DNA of 64,000 bases from JABDIP01 sp965227455 (GTDB lineage Bacteria; Pseudomonadota; Alphaproteobacteria; DSM-16000; Inquilinaceae), in the NCBI GenBank assembly GCA_965227455.1, contig OZ245752.1, positions 4,278,001-4,342,000 on the forward strand, read 5' to 3'. Below, one piece after another: positions 38,467-46,911 of the stretch. How positions within the stretch are numbered: position 1 is the first letter of the stretch; each line of letters begins with the position of its first letter. The notes under the pieces were generated by a model. That model had not been told where the DNA came from. It saw nothing but the letters and a program-made list of their open reading frames with translations, and ran no database searches. The translations under genes were made by a program, and so were the position numbers.

Positions 38467-39051
38467 ATGCCTGCTGTTGAGATCCACGGCTTCGCCCAGA
38501 GCACCTATGTGCGCACCGCCCGCATGGCCTGCGTCGAGAAGGGCGTCGACCATGAACTCATGCCGCTCGATTTCCGCTCCGACGCCCATCGGGCGTTGCA
38601 CCCCTTCCTGCGCATGCCGGTGATGCGCGACGGCGATGTGCTGCTGTTCGAGAGCCTCGCCATCGTCACCTATCTGGATGAGACGCGGGATGGCCCGGCG
38701 CTGCAGCCGGCCGATCCGCTGGGACGGGCCCGCATGCTGGCCTGGGTCACCGCCTCGACCGACTATGTGCACGGCACCCTGCTGCGCCCGTTCCTGGGCG
38801 CCGACGCGCTGTCGGCGGAGCAGGTGGCGGCGGCCAGGGGCAATCTGGAGATCGTCGACAAGGCGCTCTCGAAAGGGCCGTTCCTGCTCGGCGACACGCT
38901 GACCCTGGCGGATCTGTACCTGGCGCCGATGGTCGCCTTCGCCGAGGGCCAGGCGCAGTCCGACGAGCTGACCGATGGGCTCGGCGGGCTTGCCCGCTGG
39001 CGCGAGGCGGTCTGGACCCGGGACAGCTTTCAGCAGACACTTCCCGGATGA
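38467..39051 (+). CDS. Glutathione S-transferase family protein
   Basis: 194 residues with AGGAGAGAACCC before the ATG. Thioredoxin-like N-terminal domain: EIHGFAQSTYVRTARMACVEKG holds the active-site Ser/Tyr region, FLRMPVMRDGDVLLFESLAIVTYLDE the cis-Pro and the ESxAI glutathione-binding motif. All-helical C-terminal domain with GPFLLGDTLTLADLYLAPMV. The substrate cannot be told. Its stop overlaps the start of the sigma-factor gene (ATGA). Confidence 0.9.
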   Translation: MPAVEIHGFAQSTYVRTARMACVEKGVDHELMPLDFRSDAHRALHPFLRMPVMRDGDVLLFESLAIVTYLDETRDGPALQPADPLGRARMLAWVTASTDYVHGTLLRPFLGADALSAEQVAAARGNLEIVDKALSKGPFLLGDTLTLADLYLAPMVAFAEGQAQSDELTDGLGGLARWREAVWTRDSFQQTLPG

Positions 39052-39896
39052 GCGTGGCGATGAAAGAGATCGACGATGCCGGCCTGGTCGACCGTGCCCG
39101 GGCCGGCGACCGGGCCGCCTTCGAGACCCTGGTCGACCGCAACCGGCGGCCGCTGCGCGCGGTCATCCGCCGGCTGGTCGGGGTGCCTGAGGACACCGAG
39201 GATCTGGTGCAGGAGGCGCTGCTGCGGGCTTGGCAGGGCATCGCCTCCTTCCGCGGCGCCTCGGCCTTCGGCACCTGGTTGTGCGCGGTCGGCGCCCGGC
39301 TGGCGGTCGACCATCTGCGCCAACAGCGGCGCTGGCGGGTTGAGGCACAGGTGATCTACGGCAATGAGTGCTATGCCAACCCGGACATGACCGCCGAGGT
39401 GGTCGGGGCGGTGACCAGCCCCGACTTCATGTTCGAGGCCCGCGAGCACATCGCCTATTGCCTGACCTGCGTCGGCCGCTCGCTGCCGCCGGATCAGCAT
39501 GCCGCCCTCACCTTGCGCAACATGGCCGGCATGACCAACCGGGAGGCGGCGGACTCTCTGGGCGTCACCCAATCGGTGCTGCGCCACCATCTGGCGGCAG
39601 CGCGAGAGACCATGACCGAGGCCTTCGAGGGCCTGTGCTCCCTGGTGAACAAGGAGGGCGTCTGTTACCAGTGCAAGGGGCTGCGAGAGGCCACTCCGGA
39701 ACCCCAGCGCGGACCGCCGATCCCGGCCATCGACTCGTTCCTGAAACGGATCGAGGTCGCCCGGGGTGCGGATATCGACGGCGGCTGCAGCCAGACCATG
39801 CACGACGTCTTCTGGCGCCGCACCGCCGAGCAGGAGGAGACTGGTGCGGGGGCGGACACGCCGGCGGCGGAATGCGGTCGCGGGGACGAGGCGTAA
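39048..39896 (+). CDS. ECF-type RNA polymerase sigma factor with Cys-containing C-terminal extension
   Basis: 282 residues, longer than a minimal ECF sigma. Region 2 with LVDRARAGDRAAFETLVDRN and the core-binding DTEDLVQEALLRAWQGI; region 4 with LPPDQHAALTLRNMAGM and the helix-turn-helix MTNREAADSLGVTQSVLRHH. After region 4 a ~100-residue extension begins with Cys in CSLVNKEGVCYQC (about 195-208) and has further Cys in GGCSQTMH; it could bind metal or sense redox state. No anti-sigma gene is adjacent, so the extension may do the control. It overlaps the GST gene by four bases, so it is translationally coupled to it. Confidence 0.85.
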   Translation: MSVAMKEIDDAGLVDRARAGDRAAFETLVDRNRRPLRAVIRRLVGVPEDTEDLVQEALLRAWQGIASFRGASAFGTWLCAVGARLAVDHLRQQRRWRVEAQVIYGNECYANPDMTAEVVGAVTSPDFMFEAREHIAYCLTCVGRSLPPDQHAALTLRNMAGMTNREAADSLGVTQSVLRHHLAAARETMTEAFEGLCSLVNKEGVCYQCKGLREATPEPQRGPPIPAIDSFLKRIEVARGADIDGGCSQTMHDVFWRRTAEQEETGAGADTPAAECGRGDEA

Positions 39897-39949
39897 AGGG
39901 CGGCCCGGGCGTCGCCGACCTCACCCCCCGATCAAGCCGGGGGCAAGCT

Positions 39950-40016
39950 CTTCGACAGGCTCAGGATGAGGACCTAATGTGACGGTCCGAGTGACCTCAT
40001 CCTGAGCTTGTCGAAG
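39950..40016. repeat. Inverted repeat of the CTTCGACA...TGTCGAAG type
   Basis: Arms of 22 bases at 39950-39971 and 39995-40016, one mismatch between them, 23-base loop. The core is TCAGGATGAGG/CCTCATCCTGA. It lies between the sigma factor and the sirtuin gene and explains why the sirtuin frame stays open upstream of its real start. Confidence 0.85.
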
Positions 40017-40055
40017 GGTGAGAGTGGCAACGCCAGAGAGTCTTCGCCCGACGCC

Positions 40056-40796
40056 ATGCAGATCGACCCGAACGCCAGCATCGTGATCCTGACCGGGGCC
40101 GGCATCTCCAAGGAATCCGGCCTCGACACCTTCCGCGACGCGGACGGCATCTGGGCCAAGGTCGATCTGGAGGATGTGGCGACGCCCGAGGCCTTCGCCC
40201 GGGACCCGGTGCTGGTGCACGGCTTCTACAACACGCGGCGCCAGGGCCTGCTGGACCCGGCAGTGCAGCCGAATGACGGCCATCGGGCGCTGGCCCGGCT
40301 GGAGCGGGACTGGCCGGGCCCGGTGCTGGTCGTGACCCAGAATATCGACGATCTGCATGAGCGGGCCGGCAGCACCCGGCTGATCCATATGCATGGCGCG
40401 CTGCTGGAACAGCGCTGCACCTATTGCGGAGCGGTCTCGGAATGCCGCCACGATCTGAAGGTTGAGCAGCGCTGCGGCGCATGCGAACGCCCGGGCGGGA
40501 TGCGGCCGAACGTGGTGTGGTTCGGCGAGATGCCGTTGGAAATGGAGCGGATCTATGCCGCCCTGGCCGAATGCGGGCTGTTCCTGTCGATCGGCACCTC
40601 CGGCACCGTCTATCCGGCGGCCGGATTCGTTCGCGAGGCGGCCATGCACGGCACGCCGGCGGTGGAGCTGAACCTGGAGCCGTCCGACGGCGCAACCCTG
40701 TTCGACAAGGCGATCCACGGCCCGGCCACGGAGATCGTCCCGGCCTTCGTCGACCGGCTGCTCCAGACCCGGGCAATCCCAGGGGCCATCCGATGA
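40056..40796 (+). CDS. SIR2-family NAD-dependent protein deacylase
   Basis: 246 residues from the ATG at 40056. Removes acyl groups from lysines using NAD+. Rossmann-fold motifs ILTGAGISKESGLDTFRD and VTQNIDDLHERAGS, the catalytic His of IHMHGAL near residue 113, a four-Cys zinc site (CTYC and CGAC, about residues 121-148), RPNVVWFGEMP and IGTSGTVYPAAGF. The frame from 40008 begins inside a palindromic repeat and is not the start. It overlaps the glycosylase gene by four bases. Confidence 0.93.
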   Translation: MQIDPNASIVILTGAGISKESGLDTFRDADGIWAKVDLEDVATPEAFARDPVLVHGFYNTRRQGLLDPAVQPNDGHRALARLERDWPGPVLVVTQNIDDLHERAGSTRLIHMHGALLEQRCTYCGAVSECRHDLKVEQRCGACERPGGMRPNVVWFGEMPLEMERIYAALAECGLFLSIGTSGTVYPAAGFVREAAMHGTPAVELNLEPSDGATLFDKAIHGPATEIVPAFVDRLLQTRAIPGAIR

Positions 40797-41380
40797 CGCC
40801 CGACGCGGCCTTGGCGGCCGCCGTGGCCGAGGCCCGGGCCTGCCGGGTCTGTGTCGAGCACCTGCCGCTGGGTCCGCGGCCGGTGGTGCGGGCCAGCACC
40901 TCCGCGCGGCTGCTGATCGTCGGCCAGGCCCCGGGCACCAAAGTGCACGAGACCGGCATTCCCTGGAACGACCCGTCCGGCGACCGGCTGCGCGACTGGC
41001 TCGGCCTGGACCGCGATGCCTTCTATGACGAGTCGCGCATCGCCATCATGCCGATGGGATTCTGCTATCCCGGGGTCGACCGCAATGGCGGCGACAAGCC
41101 GCCGCGCCGGGAATGCGCGCCGCTGTGGCACGACCGGTTGCTGGCGCTGATGCCGTCGGTGGATTTGACGCTGCTGGTCGGCATGTACGCCCAGCAGCGC
41201 TATCTCGGCCGCCGCAGGAAGCGGACCCTGACCGAGACGGTGAGCGCCTGGCGGGAGTACCTGCCGGACTACCTGCCGCTGCCGCATCCGAGCTGGCGCA
41301 ACACCGCCTGGCTTCGGAAGAACCCGTGGTTCGAAACGGAGATCGTGCCGTATCTGCGGGGTTTGGCGGCGAATCCCTGA
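40793..41380 (+). CDS. Uracil-DNA glycosylase family protein
   Basis: 195 residues, start codon ATG inside the sirtuin stop (ATGA). Motif A is VGQAPGTKVHETGIPWND with the loop that carries the activating residue, followed by SGDRLRDWLGLD. The DNA-intercalating/His motif near the end reads LPHPSWRN. Cys pair ACRVCVEH near residue 17 is what remains of the N-terminal Cys cluster region of the family; I do not see a full four-Cys Fe-S set. A DNA-repair role is likely, but members of this subgroup are often uncharacterised. Overlap with the sirtuin suggests coupled translation. Confidence 0.85.
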   Translation: MTPDAALAAAVAEARACRVCVEHLPLGPRPVVRASTSARLLIVGQAPGTKVHETGIPWNDPSGDRLRDWLGLDRDAFYDESRIAIMPMGFCYPGVDRNGGDKPPRRECAPLWHDRLLALMPSVDLTLLVGMYAQQRYLGRRRKRTLTETVSAWREYLPDYLPLPHPSWRNTAWLRKNPWFETEIVPYLRGLAANP

Positions 41381-41465
41381 ATACGAGAACAATTTTAGGC
41401 TTCATAATCGGTTAACGGGAATCTGCCCATAACCCGCATCTTTCCTAATAGCGGGAGTATGTCTC

Positions 41466-41906
41466 ATGGGCTCCATGAGCTTCACGCAGTTCCTGTTTTC
41501 CTTCGAGGGCCGCATCAGCCGGTCGGCCTACTGGCTCAAGTTCAACCTGCCTGTGATGGTGATCTACATCGCCCTGTCCGTCCTCTTGTCGATGACAGGA
41601 CCGGCGACGGATGCCTATGGCATGCCGGTCGAGGAGGCCGGTCCGCTGTTCACGGTGATGACGGTGATCTTCCTCGTTTTCGCCCTGGGCGTCCTTTGGC
41701 CGAGCCTGGCGGTGGCGGCCAAGCGCTGGCATGACCGCGACAAGTCGGGCTGGTGGACGCTGATCACCTTCGTGCCGATCATCGGCGGTCTGTGGATGCT
41801 GATCGAGTGCGGCTTCCTGAAGGGCACCGACGGTCCCAACCGCTTCGGCAACGATCCGCTTCAGTCCGGCGGCAGCTATCAGCCGGCGATGGAGCCGCAG
41901 GCCTGA
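41466..41906 (+). CDS. DUF805 membrane protein, paralogue 1
   Basis: 146 residues, GCGGGAG upstream. FLFSFEGRISRSAYW at the N-terminus, a transmembrane helix, a second and third hydrophobic segment around the hallmark AKRWHDRDKSGWWTLI, and IECGFLKGTDGPNRFG at the end. Family function unknown. First of seven paralogues in 6 kb; it has its own terminator. Confidence 0.92.
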   Translation: MGSMSFTQFLFSFEGRISRSAYWLKFNLPVMVIYIALSVLLSMTGPATDAYGMPVEEAGPLFTVMTVIFLVFALGVLWPSLAVAAKRWHDRDKSGWWTLITFVPIIGGLWMLIECGFLKGTDGPNRFGNDPLQSGGSYQPAMEPQA

Positions 41907-41936
41907 CGCCACAAGGCGCAATGGTCTGAAGACTGC

Positions 41937-41977
41937 AAGCCCGGCGCGGGGGAGACCCGGCGCCGGGCTTTCAGTTT
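41937..41977 (+). terminator. Rho-independent terminator after DUF805 paralogue 1
   Basis: AAGCCCGGCGC (41937-41947) and GCGCCGGGCTT (41960-41970) pair perfectly over 11 bp with a 12-base loop, and TCAGTTT follows. Confidence 0.75.
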
Positions 41978-42087
41978 GAGGATCGCGAAGATAGATTGCA
42001 TTTGATATAAATTAAAGAATCGGGTAGAAGGGGCGTCGGCCGGCGTCCTGTCGGGCCGTGAAAAAATCCATCCCACGGAGTCCTCCC

Positions 42088-42441
42088 ATGACCGGTTCGC
42101 CCAGCATGACCGAATTCCTGTTCTCGTTCGAAGGCCGGATCGGCCGTCAGACCTTCTGGCTGAAATTCGTGCTGCCGGTCTTCATTGTCGCCATCATCGT
42201 GGCCGTGATCGACGGGTTGTTGGGCCTGGGCAGTATCCTGGTCATCATCTTCCAATTGGCGATCCTGTGGCCGAGCATTGCCATCTATGCCAAGCGCTGG
42301 CACGACCGCGACAAATCCGGATGGTGGACGCTGATCGCGTTGGTTCCGATCATCGGCGGGATCTGGATACTGGTGGAATGCGGCTTCCTGAAGGGCACCA
42401 CCGGTTCCAACCGCTTCGGCGAAGACCCGGTTCCCGCCTGA
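42088..42441 (+). CDS. DUF805 membrane protein, paralogue 2
   Basis: 117 residues from the ATG at 42088, with ACGGAG eleven bases upstream; a GTG at 42058 is in frame. TEFLFSFEGRIGRQTFWLK, then YAKRWHDRDKSGWWTLIALV and VECGFLKGTTGSNRFG. Shortest of the set: the loop between the first helices is reduced. Convergent with the SufR-like regulator. Its own promoter should lie in the AT-rich 41971-42060 (TTGATATAAATTAAAG). Confidence 0.9.
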   Translation: MTGSPSMTEFLFSFEGRIGRQTFWLKFVLPVFIVAIIVAVIDGLLGLGSILVIIFQLAILWPSIAIYAKRWHDRDKSGWWTLIALVPIIGGIWILVECGFLKGTTGSNRFGEDPVPA

Positions 42442-42468
42442 CCCTCTCGGCGGCCGGCCGGGGCCGGC

Positions 42469-43125
42469 CTATCCCCTGGATGTGACCCGATAGGCGCAGC
42501 GGCGCGCACCGGCCAGGATGTGGTCGGTGCGCTCGATGGTCACGTCCGGACCCAGCACGGCGCGGAACACCAGCAACTCCGCGGCGCAGAGCCCGGTGCA
42601 GGCCGCTGCCGCCCGGCAGATCGGACAATGGTTCTCGATCAGCAGGAAGCCGCCATCGGCGGCCTCCTGCACCTCGGCCATATAGCCTTCCTTGGTGCGG
42701 ATCGCCGCCAGCGCCTCGAGCCGGCCGCGCAGGCTGTCGCGGTCCGCCATCTGCTGCGCATAAAGATCGGACTGCTCCCGGCCGCGCACCGATAGCAGGC
42801 GGTTGAGCCCGGCCTCGCCGAAGGCGCTGCGCATCGACTCCAGCAGGCCGACCGTCAACTCGGCATGGGCGTCGGGGAAGTATCGGTCGGCGGCGTCGGT
42901 CAGCTGCCACAGCTTGACCGGTCGGCCGCGGGGCCGCGCCTCCTCGACGAAGGCGATCAGCCCCTCCTCCTGCATGGCATAGAGGTGTTGCCGCACCGCC
43001 ATGGCCGAGACTCCCAGATCCCGCGACAGATCCGCCGCCTTGCGGGGGCCGCGCCGTTTCAGCACGTCCAGCAGGGCGCGGCGCGTAGGCTGCTCGTTGG
43101 CCCGGGTGACGGAGTTATCTGGCAT
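42469..43125 (-). CDS. SufR-like HTH transcriptional regulator with Cys cluster
   Basis: 218 residues. Winged HTH at about 15-75 (RKAADLSRDLGVSAMAVRQH, then a wing RPRGRPVKLWQL). The C-terminal half carries Cys at 167, 170, 176, 180 and 210 (HCPICRAAAACTGLC and RRCAYRV), fit to hold an Fe-S cluster as in SufR-type repressors. Divergent from the Rieske-fusion gene, with two dyads between them that are its probable binding sites, so it likely controls that gene and itself in response to cluster or redox state. Confidence 0.85.
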   Translation of the reverse strand: MPDNSVTRANEQPTRRALLDVLKRRGPRKAADLSRDLGVSAMAVRQHLYAMQEEGLIAFVEEARPRGRPVKLWQLTDAADRYFPDAHAELTVGLLESMRSAFGEAGLNRLLSVRGREQSDLYAQQMADRDSLRGRLEALAAIRTKEGYMAEVQEAADGGFLLIENHCPICRAAAACTGLCAAELLVFRAVLGPDVTIERTDHILAGARRCAYRVTSRG

Positions 43126-43127
43126 TG

Positions 43128-43151
43128 TTTCTAAAGGTAATCCTTGAAAAA
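43128..43151. promoter_or_regulatory. Operator dyad O1 (regulator-proximal)
   Basis: TTTCTAAAG (43128-43136), 6-base spacer, CTTGAAAAA (43143-43151). It matches the dyad O2 in the left arm exactly and in 7 of 9 positions of the right arm, with the same spacing. It begins three bases upstream of the regulator's start codon, so binding would block its expression. Confidence 0.65.
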
Positions 43152-43176
43152 AGAATCCGACCGGCGTAGCGTCGAA

Positions 43177-43200
43177 TTTCTAAAGCATTTCCTTTAGAAA
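43177..43200. promoter_or_regulatory. Operator dyad O2 (Rieske-gene-proximal)
   Basis: TTTCTAAAG (43177-43185), spacer CATTTC, CTTTAGAAA (43192-43200): a perfect 9-bp inverted repeat 38 bases upstream of the Rieske-fusion start. Centres of O1 and O2 are 49 bases apart. Confidence 0.7.
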
Positions 43201-43237
43201 AGGAAGTGCGGCCGCGACGCCACGCCGAAGGGGGATT

Positions 43238-44830
43238 ATGATGCCCGACATGCATGCACAGGGTCTGGTGAAGGTCGCATCCCTGGCGGAGCTGGCGGAG
43301 AAGGGCCGCCGGGTTGTGAAGGTCGGCGCCAAGCAGATCGCCCTGTTCCACAATGACGGAAAGGTGCATGCCTGCAACAACCGCTGCCCCCATGAGGGTT
43401 TCCCCCTGTCGGAAGGCACCCTGACCGGCGGCTGCATCCTCACCTGCAACTGGCACAATTGGAAATTCGACCTGGAGGGCGGCGAGACCCTGGTCGGCGG
43501 CGACACCTTGCGCCGCTACCCGGTCCGCATCGATGGCGACGACATCCTGCTGGATGTGACCGACCCGCCGACGGAGGAGCGGGCGGCGACGGCCCTGGCC
43601 AACCTGCATCGCAGCTTCGACCGCAACGACTACCGCCGCATGGCGCGGGAGATCGCCCGGCTGCAGCGTTCCGGCGCCGACCCGCTGGATGCGGTGCGCG
43701 GCGCGGTCGCCTGGACCCATGACCGGCTGGAATTCGGCACGACCCATGCCCATGCCGCAGCACCGGACTGGCTGGCGCTGCGCGATGCCCATGCCGATGG
43801 CGACGGGCAGAAGCTGGTGCCGGTGCTGGAGATCGTGGGCAACCTCGCCGACGACACCCTGCGCGAGCCGGAATTCCCCTACCCGCTCGACATCCGGGCC
43901 TACGATCCGGACGCCCTGGTGGCGGCGATCGAGGCCGAGGACGAGCCGGCCGCGATCGGCCATATTCGCGGCGCGCTGGCGGAAGGCGTCGATCCGGCGG
44001 CTCTGGAACGCCCGCTGGCCCATGCCGCCCTGGCCCACTACCAGGATTTCGGCCATGCGCTCATCTATGTGCTGAAGACCGGCGAGCTGATCGCCCGGCT
44101 GGGGCCACAGAGCGCCGAGCCGCTGCTGCTGGCCCTGACCCGCTCCCTGGTCTATGCCCGACGCGAGGATCTGATCCCGGAATTCCGCGCCTATGGCCCG
44201 GCGCTGGAGACATGGGACGGCAGCGGGTCGGCGCCGGTTTCGGCGCAGGATCTGACCCGCCTGTCGGTGGCGAGAGCCCTGGACCGGGTGCTGCAATCCT
44301 CGGCCGACATTCCGGCCCTTTACGACGCGCTGATGGAGGCCTCGGCCTGGCAGTTCCTGCATTTCGACCTGGACCGCCAGGGACGGACCGAACAGCCCAT
44401 CGCCCAGAACGTCTCCTGGCTCGACTTCACCCATGAGATCACCTTCGGCAACGCGGTTCGCGAGATCTGCGGCCGCTATCCGGAGCTCTGGCCCAAGGGC
44501 CTGCTGCAGATGGCCTGCTTCCTCGGCCGCAATACGGGCTTCACCGATCCGGATTTCGATGCCGGGCCCTGGGCGGTGCCGGATCCGGATGCGTTCTTCC
44601 AGGCCTGGTTCCCGCGGCTCTTCGACCATGGCCAGACGGAATTCATCGTCTCCTGCCATCTGGTGAAACTGCTGACCGCCGTTCAGGCCGAGGTCTCGGC
44701 CTCGCCGGAGGCGTCCTGGGTGCCGACCCTGATGGCCGCGACGCGGCGATTCCTGGAGTCGCCGCTGAAGATGAAGCATGCCCTCAGGACAGTCCGGCAA
44801 GCACTTGATTTTACGGCAATCGAAGGATAG
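43238..44830 (+). CDS. Rieske [2Fe-2S] domain fused to a questin-oxidase-like region
   Basis: 530 residues. The N-terminal ~105 residues form a Rieske ferredoxin domain: Cys50 and His52 in NNRCPHEGFPLSEG, Cys70 and His73 in CNWHNWKFDLEGGE. The remaining ~420 residues are mainly helical with many His; AHAALAHYQDFGHALIYVLK and SWLDFTHEITFGNAVRE recall the His motifs of questin oxidase-like (DUF4243) proteins, a weak assignment. No terminal-oxygenase non-haem iron motif of classical Rieske oxygenases is seen. Divergent from a Fe-S-type regulator, so it is probably induced by a redox or metal signal. The product is unknown. Confidence 0.75.
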   Translation: MMPDMHAQGLVKVASLAELAEKGRRVVKVGAKQIALFHNDGKVHACNNRCPHEGFPLSEGTLTGGCILTCNWHNWKFDLEGGETLVGGDTLRRYPVRIDGDDILLDVTDPPTEERAATALANLHRSFDRNDYRRMAREIARLQRSGADPLDAVRGAVAWTHDRLEFGTTHAHAAAPDWLALRDAHADGDGQKLVPVLEIVGNLADDTLREPEFPYPLDIRAYDPDALVAAIEAEDEPAAIGHIRGALAEGVDPAALERPLAHAALAHYQDFGHALIYVLKTGELIARLGPQSAEPLLLALTRSLVYARREDLIPEFRAYGPALETWDGSGSAPVSAQDLTRLSVARALDRVLQSSADIPALYDALMEASAWQFLHFDLDRQGRTEQPIAQNVSWLDFTHEITFGNAVREICGRYPELWPKGLLQMACFLGRNTGFTDPDFDAGPWAVPDPDAFFQAWFPRLFDHGQTEFIVSCHLVKLLTAVQAEVSASPEASWVPTLMAATRRFLESPLKMKHALRTVRQALDFTAIEG

Positions 44831-44935
44831 GCCAAGGCTCGAGCTGGAGGTGCGAGGGAAGCTTGTAAGACTTCCTTAGTGCCAGTCTGATTAGCTCCAA
44901 GTCGCCCCCGCGGTCATTGTGACGGAGCATAGGCG

Positions 44936-45367
44936 ATGGAGCGGTCGCGTTTTTCCCTGACCTGGTTCCTGTTTTCATTCGAGGGTCGGATCGGCCGCGC
45001 GGGCTATTGGGCCTACACCGTCGTGACAGTCGTGCTGATGGTGACGCTTGTCCTCGCTCTTGAGGGTGTCACCGCGATGTCCGTCGGCCATACCAAGGTA
45101 CCAAAGGGGCCGACGGAAGAGGTGTCCTGGGGCATTCTTACCGCCGTCATCGCGCTGGCGCTGGTCTATTGCTGGACCAACTATGCGGTCCTCGCCAAGC
45201 GGTGGCACGACCGGGGGAAATCGGGCTGGTGGTCGCTGATCGGCTTCATCCCCTATATCGGCGGGATCTGGATTCTGGTCGAGTGCGGATTCCTGAAGGG
45301 CAATGACGGGCCCAACGCCTACGGCCATGGTCCGAACGGCCAGACCGTGACGCAGGTCTTCGAGTAG
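44936..45367 (+). CDS. DUF805 membrane protein, paralogue 3
   Basis: 143 residues. TWFLFSFEGRIGRAGYWAY, a hydrophobic segment, a loop GHTKVPKGPTEEVSWG, a second segment, then LAKRWHDRGKSGWWSLIGF and VECGFLKGNDGPNAYG. First of five consecutive paralogues on the + strand. The first helix pair is spaced as in paralogue 1. Confidence 0.9.
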   Translation: MERSRFSLTWFLFSFEGRIGRAGYWAYTVVTVVLMVTLVLALEGVTAMSVGHTKVPKGPTEEVSWGILTAVIALALVYCWTNYAVLAKRWHDRGKSGWWSLIGFIPYIGGIWILVECGFLKGNDGPNAYGHGPNGQTVTQVFE

Positions 45368-45471
45368 CGATCTGCCATAGCCGAACCGCCTTTCGACGGA
45401 CGCCCCGAATGGCCATATGATCCCCGAGCGTCCTGTTCAGGGCGCCGGACGCATAGCCTTGGGGATCGCCC

Positions 45472-45873
45472 TTGCGAGAGTTCTTCTTCTCCTTCTCCGG
45501 CCGCATCAACCGGTCGAAGTTCTGGATCTACTGGGCGTTGTACATCGTCACCGGCCTGCTCTTCGACCGGGTTCTGGTGCTGCTCGAGGTGCAGCCGGGC
45601 GCGAATGAGCCGGCGGTGTCCGGCGGCGCCGAGATCATCCTGCTGATCCTCGGACTGGCCTATGTGGTCGTGGTGACGTGGTCGTATTTCGCGGTCCATA
45701 TCAAGCGCTGGCACGACCGCAATAAATCCGGCTGGTGGGTGCTGATCGGCTTCATTCCCATCATCGGCTTCATCTGGACCATGGTGGAGTGCGGTTTCCT
45801 CAAGGGCACCGAGGGCGACAACCGCTTCGGTCCGGACCCGCTGGGCCCGGATCTGAGATCGGTCTTCGACTGA
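45472..45873 (+). CDS. DUF805 membrane protein, paralogue 4
   Basis: 133 residues from a TTG start (TTGGGGATC upstream); no ATG is available in a sensible place, and the N-terminus REFFFSFSGRINRSKFWIYW aligns with the other paralogues. IKRWHDRNKSGWWVLIGFI and VECGFLKGTEGDNRFG follow. The use of TTG may reduce its expression. Confidence 0.88.
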   Translation: MREFFFSFSGRINRSKFWIYWALYIVTGLLFDRVLVLLEVQPGANEPAVSGGAEIILLILGLAYVVVVTWSYFAVHIKRWHDRNKSGWWVLIGFIPIIGFIWTMVECGFLKGTEGDNRFGPDPLGPDLRSVFD

Positions 45874-45959
45874 CGGCGGATCGACCGGCCGGGACCGGTT
45901 GACAAAACCGGCCCGGGCGGCCCTGTTGTCATGTCGGGTGTGGATCCCGGGGGCGATCG

Positions 45960-46382
45960 ATGACTCCGCGCTTTTCGATCATGCAGTACCTGTTCTCGTT
46001 CCAGGGACGGATCAACCGCGCCAAGTACTGGGCCTTCTTCGGCCTGTCGATCCTGGTGAACCTGCTGTTCGTCGCGATTTCGTCGATCCTGGCCATGGCC
46101 TTTGCCAATGCCGGCGACCCGGACGCGGCGCAGACCGCCAGCATAATCGTGAGCCTGCTGCAATTGATCCTGGTCGTCCCCTATGTGGTTGCCTGGCTGG
46201 CGATCAGCGTCAAGCGCTGGCACGACCGGAACAAGTCCGGCTGGTGGATCCTGATCGGCCTGATCCCGCTCATCGGTCCGATCTGGATATTCGTCGAATG
46301 CGGCTGTCTCAGAGGGACCGAGGGCGACAACCGGTTCGGCCCCGACCCGCTGTCGCCGGGGCTCGAGGCGGTCTTCGAATAG
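45960..46382 (+). CDS. DUF805 membrane protein, paralogue 5
   Basis: 140 residues. MQYLFSFQGRINRAKYWAFF, then two to three hydrophobic segments, VKRWHDRNKSGWWILIGLI and VECGCLRGTEGDNRFG. The Cys doublet position CGC is shared with paralogues 6 and 7, separating them from the CGF group (1-4). Confidence 0.9.
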   Translation: MTPRFSIMQYLFSFQGRINRAKYWAFFGLSILVNLLFVAISSILAMAFANAGDPDAAQTASIIVSLLQLILVVPYVVAWLAISVKRWHDRNKSGWWILIGLIPLIGPIWIFVECGCLRGTEGDNRFGPDPLSPGLEAVFE

Positions 46383-46443
46383 GGTTTTGTTCATCTCGCC
46401 CCCCTACAACGTCCCCAATTCGAGATGCCGATGGGATGCCGTA

Positions 46444-46869
46444 GTGAATGGGTCGCAGTTTTCCGTGTTGTGGTATCTGTTCGCGTTCGAGGGGCGGATC
46501 AACAGGGCCAAGTACTGGACGTACATCGGTCTGGTGCTCGTCTTCGTCCTGCCGGCCCTGTCCGCCATCTCCGGGTTGCGGTCGGTCTTGCCGCAGTTCA
46601 GCGATCCTGTGACGATCCGGACGCTGGAGATGGGGACGTCGATCCTGATGTTGTTCATCGTCCTGCCACTGCAGGTCTCCTTCCTGGCTGTCGGCGCCAA
46701 GCGCTGGCACGACCGCAACAAATCGGGATGGTGGGTGTTGATGACCCTGGTCCCGGTCATCGGCCCGATCTGGACACTGGTGGAATGCGGCTGCATGAAA
46801 GGCACCGAGGGCGAGAACCGGCACGGTCCCGATCCGCTGGCACCGTCGGTGGAAACCGTTTTCGAGTAA
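46444..46869 (+). CDS. DUF805 membrane protein, paralogue 6
   Basis: 141 residues from the GTG at 46444, chosen because it gives the family length; the frame is open from 46387, but the extra residues do not align. LWYLFAFEGRINRAKYWTY, AKRWHDRNKSGWWVLMTLV and VECGCMKGTEGENRHG. Very similar to paralogue 5 at both ends. Confidence 0.88.
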   Translation: MNGSQFSVLWYLFAFEGRINRAKYWTYIGLVLVFVLPALSAISGLRSVLPQFSDPVTIRTLEMGTSILMLFIVLPLQVSFLAVGAKRWHDRNKSGWWVLMTLVPVIGPIWTLVECGCMKGTEGENRHGPDPLAPSVETVFE

Positions 46870-46911
46870 TCGCTGGCGCCCGTCAGGGGCCGGGTCGTCG
46901 AGGAGCATGGG

